Below, in pieces: positions 6,682 through 11,232 of a DNA stretch of 11,232 nucleotides (position 1 is its first letter; every line of letters begins with the position of its first letter). Made by a program: the position numbers and the translations under genes. The stretch covers positions 1-11,232 of the forward strand of contig JALOAG010000026.1 in the NCBI GenBank assembly GCA_023228875.1. The letters are read 5' to 3'. The notes beneath the pieces are model-generated. The model had not been told where the DNA came from. It saw nothing but the letters and a program-made list of their open reading frames with translations, and did not search any database. The DNA is from Bacteroidia bacterium (GTDB lineage: Bacteria; Bacteroidota; Bacteroidia; NS11-12g; UBA955).

Positions 6682-6710
6682 TTGACCTTTTATCAATTAT
6701 GTTATATAAT
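6682..6710 (+). promoter_or_regulatory. Sigma-A-type promoter for the ASCH/helicase unit
   Basis: The -35 is TTGACC (6682-6687), followed by a 17-base spacer and TATAAT (6705-6710). As in the promoter at 991, a second TATAAT (6711-6716) directly follows the first. The AATATAAGAGAGAGG leader leads to the start at 6739. Confidence 0.85.
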
Positions 6711-6738
6711 TATAATATAAGAGAGAGGTAAAAACATT

Positions 6739-7227
6739 ATGAATAACAGTATTATTATTAGATTGAACGGCGAAGAAGCGTTAGCACTTTTAGTGCAAGG
6801 CGACCGCTATTTAATAAAAAAGTGGGTTCCTTTTAATAATTATAAGGGCTGGGTATATGTCTATATTGACCACCACCAGCCCTTTTTTGCAAAAAATAAG
6901 GACAGTTATGAACTAACACCTCACGCGGAAGGAGCTTTAAACGGTAAAATTATCATGCGTTTTTGGTTTGAACATTACGAAATGTTTAATACGGCGCAAG
7001 GTAGCCCCCGTATATACGTGTCTAACCACGTCGATGATAAATATTACTTACACAAATACGGCGCGTGTGATATGTATGCCTGGCAAATAGAAAGAGCCGA
7101 AATCTTTGAAACACCGTTTGAGTTGGAAGATTTTACCTACAAACGCAGCGGTAAAGAATTAGTTTTAACAAAGGCCCCTACGCTTTATCGCTTTATAAAA
7201 CTACGAGAGGTTACAAATGCTGCGTAA
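6739..7227 (+). CDS. ASCH/PUA-like domain protein
   Basis: A 162-residue protein resembling phage ASCH-type (PUA-like) proteins. The N-terminal half has the family order: IIIRLNGEEALALLVQGDRY (5-24), a Lys-Lys before a WVPF turn, and WVYVYIDHHQP as the central strand. The C-terminal half has GKIIMRFWFEHYEMF (69-83), DMYAWQIERAEIFETPFELE (111-130) then DF, and LTKAPTLYRFI (143-153). The pattern YAWxI...P..L.DF...APxxxxxI is characteristic. ASCH domains bind or cut modified nucleosides and RNA; YqfB, for example, is an N4-acetylcytidine amidohydrolase. In this window a role with modified bases would fit the transglycosylase, but that is inference. The helicase gene starts inside its last codons, an 11-base overlap. 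Confidence 0.6.
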   Translation: MNNSIIIRLNGEEALALLVQGDRYLIKKWVPFNNYKGWVYVYIDHHQPFFAKNKDSYELTPHAEGALNGKIIMRFWFEHYEMFNTAQGSPRIYVSNHVDDKYYLHKYGACDMYAWQIERAEIFETPFELEDFTYKRSGKELVLTKAPTLYRFIKLREVTNAA

Positions 7228-8986
7228 ACAGGCTGTTATTTATAACACGTTATACGAGCCGCAAAAGCGGTTTGTTGATGAGTTAATCGACAAACAGGGT
7301 GCATTAAAACCACGTGCCGAGGCTTTCAAGTGGGGCTTTTTCTTAAAAATGGGTTTTGGTAAAACAAAAATTATGACCGCGATGGCGGAGCTACATAAGG
7401 CAGATTTGATTTTGATTACTACGGAAAAAAGTAAGATGCTCGAACGCGACAACGAAGGCGAGTTCCCAGCAGAACTGGCTGCTGCAGGGTATAAAACTTT
7501 TTACAGTGACAAGATGGGATCCAAAAAGTATGAACGCGAATTTTTGGACGCACTCGACAAGGGCGAGAAAATTGTTTATATGTTTAATTGGGCGCAAATT
7601 AATGCTAAAAAAGGTTATAGTATATTAAATTGGATCGTCGGCGGTTTGGATTCGTTAAAATCCCCAGATCGTCGCAAATGGCTCGAGAACGAATATAACA
7701 AAAGCGATAAAACATTAACTTTTGACAAATTCATTAATAACAAAGGCCCACAATATAATAACATCGTATGGATCATGGATGAGGCTCATGCGGTGAACAA
7801 TAAGAGCGCGCGCTTGTCTAAAACCGTTAACGGGATGTTGTATAACAAAAATGTTCCCGGATTACAAATAACACGGAGTAATTATTTTCGGGAACGAATC
7901 AAGGCCGTTTATTTGGGCACTGGTACACCGATGACTGGTAAATATTATGAAAATTATTATTGGCTCTTAACTGTTTTAGGGCACCGCTGGGGCGAGACAC
8001 CGCTTGAGGTTAATTTATATGAAGAACAAGCGCGGTTGGTTATCGATGCGAACAGCGGGCGACAAACAAGTGAGCTGGTTGAAACTTGTATTGGTAAGGG
8101 GGTTCCACCAGCAATTCCAACAGTTAATCGGTATAATAAGCGGACCTATCGAATAGAGACGCGTAAATTAAGTGCATACGAATATTTTGTCGATCGCTAC
8201 TGCGTTATTAATGAAGAAACGAAAGTGTATGACCCGGACGCATTAAGTATTACAGGGTTTAAGCGCATACCGGAATTATTAGATATTGTCGAACATTATG
8301 CGTTCTTTGGAGAAACAGCTAAACACTTTGAATTACCACCGGTTATGACGGAGATAAAATGGGTGGTGCCCGGAGCAGGTTATAAAAGGCTATTTGACAA
8401 AAAAAGTCCTCACTATCTTCGGTTTGAGGATAAAGAATTAACCTCGGCCGCGGAAATATATTTACGGAGCCGCCAAGCATTGAGCGGTTTTATGGGTAAC
8501 AGCGAGCATTACGTTTTTTATAGCGAGGAGCGCACTCTGCAGTTACGCGACTTCTTGATGCGCGAACGAAGCAACTATATTATATTCTATCACTGGGATC
8601 CGGAGTTATATGCGATTGTTGATGCGGTTCAACAAGCAGGCTATAATTATGATATTTATAAAGGTGACCTGAAAGAATACGAGGTTTATAAGAATTATGA
8701 AAAGGGCGAAGGAAACGTTGTAATAGCGAATATTGCGAGCGGGGCGAAAGCGCTCAACCGACAAAAGTGGAACAGCGTATTGTTTTATTCTTTACCATCA
8801 GTATACGCGCTCTATGAACAAGCAATCGGACGTGTATTACGTTTAGGACAAACCGCCGAACGCGTTTTCGTAGGTATATTTCTCGCAAAAGGAACGGTTG
8901 ATGAATATATTTATAATAATTTAATTAACGGCCGCGATTACACCGAGCAGGCTTTCGCGCGCGATTTCCTGGATCAAATAAAATAA
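7217..8986 (+). CDS. SNF2-like DEAH-box helicase/translocase
   Basis: A 589-residue superfamily 2 ATPase with both RecA-like domains. The Walker A motif is KMGFGKTKIM (G46, K49, T50), motif Ia is near LILITTEKS (64-72), Walker B is DEAH (188-191), and motif III is GTGTP (234-238). In the second domain, FYHWDPE starts at about 457, VVIANIASGAKALN (501-514) is motif V, and EQAIGRVLRLGQ (534-545) is motif VI with the arginine finger. The arrangement is SNF2-like, and the size is normal for phage versions. Such enzymes move along double-stranded DNA and, paired with a VRR-NUC protein, probably serve replication fork or recombination processing. Its ATG lies within the ASCH gene's last codons. No terminator follows; the next promoter lies 24 bases after the stop. 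Confidence 0.87.
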   Translation: MLRKQAVIYNTLYEPQKRFVDELIDKQGALKPRAEAFKWGFFLKMGFGKTKIMTAMAELHKADLILITTEKSKMLERDNEGEFPAELAAAGYKTFYSDKMGSKKYEREFLDALDKGEKIVYMFNWAQINAKKGYSILNWIVGGLDSLKSPDRRKWLENEYNKSDKTLTFDKFINNKGPQYNNIVWIMDEAHAVNNKSARLSKTVNGMLYNKNVPGLQITRSNYFRERIKAVYLGTGTPMTGKYYENYYWLLTVLGHRWGETPLEVNLYEEQARLVIDANSGRQTSELVETCIGKGVPPAIPTVNRYNKRTYRIETRKLSAYEYFVDRYCVINEETKVYDPDALSITGFKRIPELLDIVEHYAFFGETAKHFELPPVMTEIKWVVPGAGYKRLFDKKSPHYLRFEDKELTSAAEIYLRSRQALSGFMGNSEHYVFYSEERTLQLRDFLMRERSNYIIFYHWDPELYAIVDAVQQAGYNYDIYKGDLKEYEVYKNYEKGEGNVVIANIASGAKALNRQKWNSVLFYSLPSVYALYEQAIGRVLRLGQTAERVFVGIFLAKGTVDEYIYNNLINGRDYTEQAFARDFLDQIK

Positions 8987-9060
8987 AAACAGATAAAATA
9001 ACTATATTGCTTGACCTTTGATAACTTATTATATATAATTAATATATAGAAAGAAGGAGA
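8985..9060 (+). repeat. 76-bp promoter-leader repeat, copy 1
   Basis: This stretch matches 10771-10846 with only four mismatches and no gaps. It contains the whole promoter and the ribosome binding site but ends before the start codon. The left edge falls in the helicase stop codon. Confidence 0.85.
9011..9039 (+). promoter_or_regulatory. Sigma-A-type promoter for the small-gene unit
   Basis: TTGACC (9011-9016), a 17-base spacer and TATAAT (9034-9039), followed by TAATATATAGAAAGAAGGAG, in which AAGGAG is the ribosome binding site for the gene at 9069. Nearly identical to the promoter at 10797. Confidence 0.87.
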
Positions 9061-9068
9061 ATAACTAA

Positions 9069-9383
9069 ATGACATACGAAAAATTAAACATTGAAGAATT
9101 ATTAGCAGAACTCGAAGCCTATCGGTGGCGAGATAAAAAAGCGGCTATCTTAAAAGAATTAGACCTTAGATATTATCTCACAGATTACAGAAGAGATAAA
9201 ATCATAAATGCATATGAAGCAAACCGCCTATTTACATTGATTGATTTACTAAACATCAACAAAGAGGCCGATGACTTAATAAGTAAAGGTTATACGTTTG
9301 ATGAAATCATTAGAGCGGTTAGAGAATGGGTTAAAGAGCGCTTGGATGAAATTGAAAAGGAAAAGGAAGACGACAATGAATAA
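9069..9383 (+). CDS. Unknown small charged helical protein
   Basis: A 104-residue protein that I do not recognise. It is rich in Glu, Lys, Arg and Leu and predicted to be mostly helical: NIEELLAELEAYRWRDKKAA, an LRYYLTDYRRDKIINAYEAN stretch, and a C-terminal VREWVKERLDEIEKEKEDD that is strongly acidic. No membrane segment or metal site is seen. AAGGAG (9054-9059) lies 9 bases before the start. The gene for the zinc-ribbon protein begins inside its last codons. As first gene after a strong promoter it is probably well expressed early in infection; such small acidic proteins sometimes modify host functions, but there is no specific evidence for this. Confidence 0.75.
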   Translation: MTYEKLNIEELLAELEAYRWRDKKAAILKELDLRYYLTDYRRDKIINAYEANRLFTLIDLLNINKEADDLISKGYTFDEIIRAVREWVKERLDEIEKEKEDDNE

Positions 9384-9648
9384 AGAATTAGAAGCATTAC
9401 AAAATCTCCGCCATGTATTACGAGATGATTTTGGGTTTCCGTTTAATTTAACGCCTGAATATGGTATTATTTTACAAGCACTCAAACGCAACGAGCCTAT
9501 GAAAGTTGATTTAGAAACAAAGTATGCTCTACCATACAGCGGAACATATTATGACTGCCCCAAGTGTGGGAAACCACTTATAAAAAGACATTATAACTAT
9601 TGTCCTGATTGTGGACAAAAATTAGATTGCGGGGACAATTATGAATAA
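9376..9648 (+). CDS. Small C-terminal zinc-ribbon protein
   Basis: A 90-residue protein. I chose the ATG at 9376, preceded by a purine-rich AAGGAAG site, rather than the in-frame ATG at 9298, which would overlap the preceding gene by 86 bases and has no clear binding site. Residues 1-50 are helical with no known motif. The C-terminus carries a zinc ribbon with two knuckles, CPKCG (61-65) and CPDCG (76-80), eleven residues between the Cys pairs; a further Cys is at 85. The likely ligands are C61, C64, C76 and C79. Zinc ribbons like this bind nucleic acid or protein partners. The specific role is unknown. The start overlaps the previous stop by 8 bases, so translation is probably coupled. Confidence 0.75.
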   Translation: MNKELEALQNLRHVLRDDFGFPFNLTPEYGIILQALKRNEPMKVDLETKYALPYSGTYYDCPKCGKPLIKRHYNYCPDCGQKLDCGDNYE

Positions 9649-9730
9649 AAAAACTAATAAGTTGTATCAGAATCTATAAATTCGGGGTTGGGATAATCTA
9701 TGTCGTTGACACGAGAGAGGGAGATTAATT
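9641..9730 (+). other. Short intergenic stretch with mini-frame and scarred promoter
   Basis: An ATG at 9641, overlapping the zinc-ribbon stop, opens a 12-residue frame ending at 9679 (MNKKTNKLYQNL). It is too short to call a gene and may be debris. TTGAC at 9706-9710 runs almost directly into GAGAGAGGGAGATTAATT before the relic at 9731. In the intact locus at 10797 the same two parts are separated by a spacer and a -10 element, so about 30 bases seem to be missing here. Confidence 0.35.
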
Positions 9731-9868
9731 ATGAACGACTTAGTAATGTTCAAAGTGGAAGCCGGTATCAGACGTTACACTGACCAGACCGGGTCATCTT
9801 TATATTTTGATTACCGAAAAACATATAGAGGAAAATATAGTATAATAAAAGAAAAGGAGGCGAGATAA
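9731..9868 (+). pseudogene. Frameshifted, truncated paralogue of the gene at 10853
   Basis: The frame begins MNDLVMFKVEAGIRRYTDQTG, clearly related to MRDLVIFRVDDSIRRYADRTG of the gene at 10853. After the codon pair ACC GGG the two diverge in protein but not in DNA: one extra G near 9792-9794 shifts the frame. Taking out one base restores HLYILITEKHIEEN against RLYILMTEKHTEEK. The restored frame then stops within a few codons, so the 3' half is also gone. As it stands the frame encodes 45 residues and ends at TAATG, overlapping the next start. Its upstream promoter looks deleted. It could still be translated to couple the next gene. Confidence 0.7.
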
Positions 9869-10083
9869 TGGGTTTTAGTTATCATACAGGAAAAACCATT
9901 TTGGTAACAAACGCGGCGCCTGGTGGTATTAAAAAAGGAATATTACTTAGCCGGCCATACAAACGTGAAGGATACCACATAAAATACGTTGACGTGCGTA
10001 TCGACGGCGGGACACGCCGAGTGGGTATTAATCGTATAGTTAAAGACAAAGGAGTGCTTAAGAAATATGGATGTGAATATTGA
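9868..10083 (+). CDS. Unknown small basic protein
   Basis: A 71-residue, Lys/Arg/Gly-rich protein that I do not recognise. It appears to be beta-rich: KTILVTNAAPGGIKKGILL, then IKYVDVRIDGGTRRVGINRI, ending in a Lys-rich tail. The pattern resembles small SH3-like or KOW-like barrels, but no motif proves it. The start has an excellent ribosome binding site, AAGGAGG (9854-9860), 7 bases upstream, and overlaps the stop of the relic frame by one base. A TATAAT at 9841-9846 lacks a convincing -35. The following gene begins inside its last codons. Confidence 0.65.
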   Translation: MGFSYHTGKTILVTNAAPGGIKKGILLSRPYKREGYHIKYVDVRIDGGTRRVGINRIVKDKGVLKKYGCEY

Positions 10084-10225
10084 GTTAATGGAATCGTTAA
10101 AGAAAGAACGCGCTAAATTGTTAGCACCTCTTTGTGGTCTAAAAGAGCCTTATCGGGGCGACGAATTAGCAGCGATCGACAAAACGATTGCGTATTTAGA
10201 AACTATCATAGAAAAAAAGGAGTAA
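10067..10225 (+). CDS. Unknown 52-residue helical protein
   Basis: A short gene of unrecognised family. The sequence starts MDVNIELMESLKKERAKLLA and ends DKTIAYLETIIEKKE: two predicted helices joined by a PLCGLKEPYRGD turn, i.e. a helical hairpin. It overlaps the previous gene by 17 bases. GGAG (10051-10054) lies 12 bases before the ATG, a little far; an in-frame ATG at 10088 is a second possible start, lacking a better site. The next gene follows after 5 bases, and its ribosome binding site lies inside this gene's last codons. Tight packing in an operon-like run is the main support for it being real. Confidence 0.55.
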   Translation: MDVNIELMESLKKERAKLLAPLCGLKEPYRGDELAAIDKTIAYLETIIEKKE

Positions 10226-10230
10226 GTATT

Positions 10231-10647
10231 ATGTTAAAAGGATTTACTAACAACGACCAACTTATTATGTTGGACACGCTCGACGAATTTGTGACTTTCC
10301 TTGATCAAGAATGCGGTGGCATTTTTGTTCAAAAAGAATGGATTGAAGAAACGGTAGATAATGTTTCTGGTTATGTTTATTACCGCGGGACAACCCCGGT
10401 CGCGTTTGCCAACACGGTTGTCTTAACGGAATTTATGTTAAATGCAGAGCCGTGGCTGGTGCAAGATCGGACAACGTTTGCCACCGAATTTCAAAAAGAA
10501 TTAATTGCGGCGCTCGGGGCTAGTGACGCGCTAATCGAGGACGCGGTTTCGCAAGTGACGAACGCGTTAGAAGAGCGTGCCACGAAAGGCGAGTTCCTTC
10601 GCACCGGTTACAGATTTATTACAAACAAAGAAAAAATTGAAGAATAA
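10231..10647 (+). CDS. Unknown 138-residue protein
   Basis: The family is not recognised. I place the start at 10231, where AAGGAG (10217-10222) lies 8 bases upstream. The same frame is open back to 10132, but that extension covers the preceding small gene and has an unnatural Arg/Ser-rich composition. The protein begins MLKGFTNNDQLIMLDTLDEF and is acidic and mainly helical. It has a central short beta region, GIFVQKEWIEETVDNVSGYV to TPVAFANTVVL, and helices through FATEFQKELIAALG and EDAVSQVTNALEERA. No catalytic motif or membrane segment is seen. It is the last gene of the run; a weak hairpin and the long inverted repeat follow. Confidence 0.7.
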   Translation: MLKGFTNNDQLIMLDTLDEFVTFLDQECGGIFVQKEWIEETVDNVSGYVYYRGTTPVAFANTVVLTEFMLNAEPWLVQDRTTFATEFQKELIAALGASDALIEDAVSQVTNALEERATKGEFLRTGYRFITNKEKIEE

Positions 10648-10649
10648 AG

Positions 10650-10688
10650 AGGCGAGCGGTTCTTAATAACTGAAAAATAGCGCCTTTT
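10650..10688 (+). terminator. Possible weak terminator
   Basis: AGGCG (10650-10654) can pair with CGCCT (10681-10685), with a smaller CGGTT/AACTG hairpin inside, and four T residues follow. The loop is large and the T-run short. The 3' part is also used by the long inverted repeat that starts at 10685, so the two folds compete. Confidence 0.3.
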
Positions 10689-10769
10689 GATAGGTTTTAA
10701 CAAAGATTTTTATGTTCTATATGATTTTATATACCTCCAGCTAAAAATCTTTGTTAAAACCTATTAAAA
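10685..10769. repeat. Long near-perfect inverted repeat
   Basis: The arms 10685-10712 and 10742-10769 pair over 28 base pairs with a single G-T mismatch. Of these, 23 pairs (10690-10712 with 10742-10764) are perfect. The loop of 29 bases (10713-10741) contains a 5-bp inner hairpin, TATAT/ATATA, and the sequence ACCTCC, complementary to a ribosome binding site. No T-run follows the right arm, so it is not a standard terminator. It lies between genes, and the right arm ends one base before the promoter-leader repeat at 10771. It may form an RNA hairpin, a DNA cruciform, or a protein-binding or replication site. Confidence 0.8.
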
Positions 10770-10770
10770 C

Positions 10771-10846
10771 AAAAACATATAAAATAACCATATTGCTTGA
10801 CCTCTGACAACTTATTATATATAATTAATATATAGAAAGAAGGAGA
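10771..10846 (+). repeat. 76-bp promoter-leader repeat, copy 2
   Basis: The partner of 8985-9060, with four mismatches and no gaps, carrying the whole promoter and ribosome binding site. Copy 2 begins one base after the inverted repeat ends. The coding sequences downstream of the two copies are unrelated. Confidence 0.85.
10797..10825 (+). promoter_or_regulatory. Sigma-A-type promoter for the gene at 10853
   Basis: TTGACC (10797-10802), a 17-base spacer and TATAAT (10820-10825). AAGGAG (10840-10845) lies 7 bases before the ATG. Confidence 0.87.
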
Positions 10847-10852
10847 TTAATT

Positions 10853-11116
10853 ATGAGAGATTTAGTAATATTCAGAGTGGATGATAGTATCAGGCGCTAC
10901 GCTGACCGAACCGGTCGTCTTTATATTTTGATGACCGAAAAGCACACTGAGGAAAAAATTAAGGATTATTATGAGATAGAGCCCTCGGAAAAAATGTTTT
11001 ATGAAACGCGTTACACTTTTGTGGGGTACGAGAGGAATAAAACCTTCGAGGTAAAAGGCACAAGTTACACAGGCGACTGGCTCGTGCTGGATTATTGCGC
11101 ACCGTATTTAGATTAA
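10853..11116 (+). CDS. Unknown 87-residue protein, intact member of a local paralogous set
   Basis: The family is not recognised. The protein starts MRDLVIFRVDDSIRRYADRT and is predicted to be mostly beta: RLYILMTEKH, then a charged loop, YTFVGYERNKTFEVKG, and DWLVLDYCAPYLD at the end. It has no membrane segment or known catalytic motif. Its first 40 or so codons are matched, at DNA level, by the frameshifted relic at 9731, and its very start by the stump at 12. It has its own strong promoter and binding site and is followed by an intrinsic terminator, so it is a single-gene unit and the only intact copy in the window. Confidence 0.75.
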   Translation: MRDLVIFRVDDSIRRYADRTGRLYILMTEKHTEEKIKDYYEIEPSEKMFYETRYTFVGYERNKTFEVKGTSYTGDWLVLDYCAPYLD

Positions 11117-11168
11117 GATTTTATAAAAAAAGATAAGAAAAGAAAATAAATCAAGGGCGTGCTTAAAA

Positions 11169-11196
11169 AAAAAAAGACCAACAAAGGTCTTTTTTT
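11169..11196 (+). terminator. Intrinsic terminator
   Basis: An 11-bp stem, AAAAAAAGACC (11169-11179) with GGTCTTTTTTT (11186-11196), around a 6-base loop. The run of A before and T after means it could stop transcription from either direction. A purine-rich AAGGAG at 11211-11216 may begin the leader of the next gene beyond the window. Confidence 0.87.
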
Positions 11197-11232
11197 AATG
11201 GTATTTTGGCAAGGAGAAAAAAAAAAGGAAAA

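Noticed and set aside
9298..9375. Upstream start for the zinc-ribbon gene
   Set aside because: It would overlap the previous gene by 86 bases in another frame and lacks a clear binding site; the ATG at 9376 gives the usual short overlap.
10132..10230. N-terminal extension of the gene ending at 10647
   Set aside because: It overlaps the 52-residue gene at 10067, is Arg/Ser-rich and unlike the rest, and the ATG at 10231 has a far better ribosome binding site.
10685..10769. CRISPR repeat-like GTTTTAAC...GTTAAAAC pattern
   Set aside because: There is one copy only, with no spacers or second repeat; the resemblance comes from the inverted repeat symmetry.
1..11232. tRNA or other structured RNA genes
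   Set aside because: No cloverleaf with a CCA-type acceptor or other known RNA was recognised by eye; a tRNA search program would be decisive.

Overview
The window looks like part of the early/replication region of a phage or prophage of a low-GC Gram-positive bacterium. The grounds are an AT-rich sequence, strong AGGAG-type Shine-Dalgarno sites, consensus sigma-A-type promoters, dense mostly overlapping genes all on the + strand, and a family B DNA polymerase with the short viral-type motif set beside a VRR-NUC nuclease and a SNF2-like helicase. No structural, lysis or integration genes are seen, and the host genus cannot be fixed.

Layout. (1) 1-980: decayed leader DNA, then a YhhQ-family 7-deazaguanine (queuosine precursor) transporter ending at an AT-rich terminator. 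(2) 990-4097: a promoter, then three stop/start-overlapping genes: a protein with an HTH-like C-terminus, a 52-residue AbrB-type DNA-binding protein, and the polymerase. (3) 4115-5634: a promoter, then a tRNA-guanine-transglycosylase-like (DpdA-like) domain fused to a nucleoside 2-deoxyribosyltransferase domain, overlapping a VRR-NUC nuclease. (4) 5631-6668: a promoter and two unknown genes. (5) 6682-8986: a promoter, an ASCH/PUA-like protein and the helicase. (6) 9011-10647: a promoter and a run of small genes, including a zinc-ribbon protein and a frameshifted relic. (7) 10648-11232: a long inverted repeat, a second copy of the preceding promoter, an 87-residue gene and a terminator.

How the parts may fit together. 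The transporter and the transglycosylase suggest that the phage imports a 7-deazaguanine base and exchanges it for guanine in its own DNA, which in related systems protects against restriction. No genes for making the base (folE, queD, queE, queC) lie here, so salvage is the simpler reading within this window. The fused deoxyribosyltransferase domain is the most unusual element and may supply or edit the base substrate. The polymerase, nuclease and helicase form the replication/repair core. A repeated promoter design (TTGACC, 17-bp spacer, TATAAT) drives five or six short transcription units that are probably expressed together by the unmodified host polymerase.
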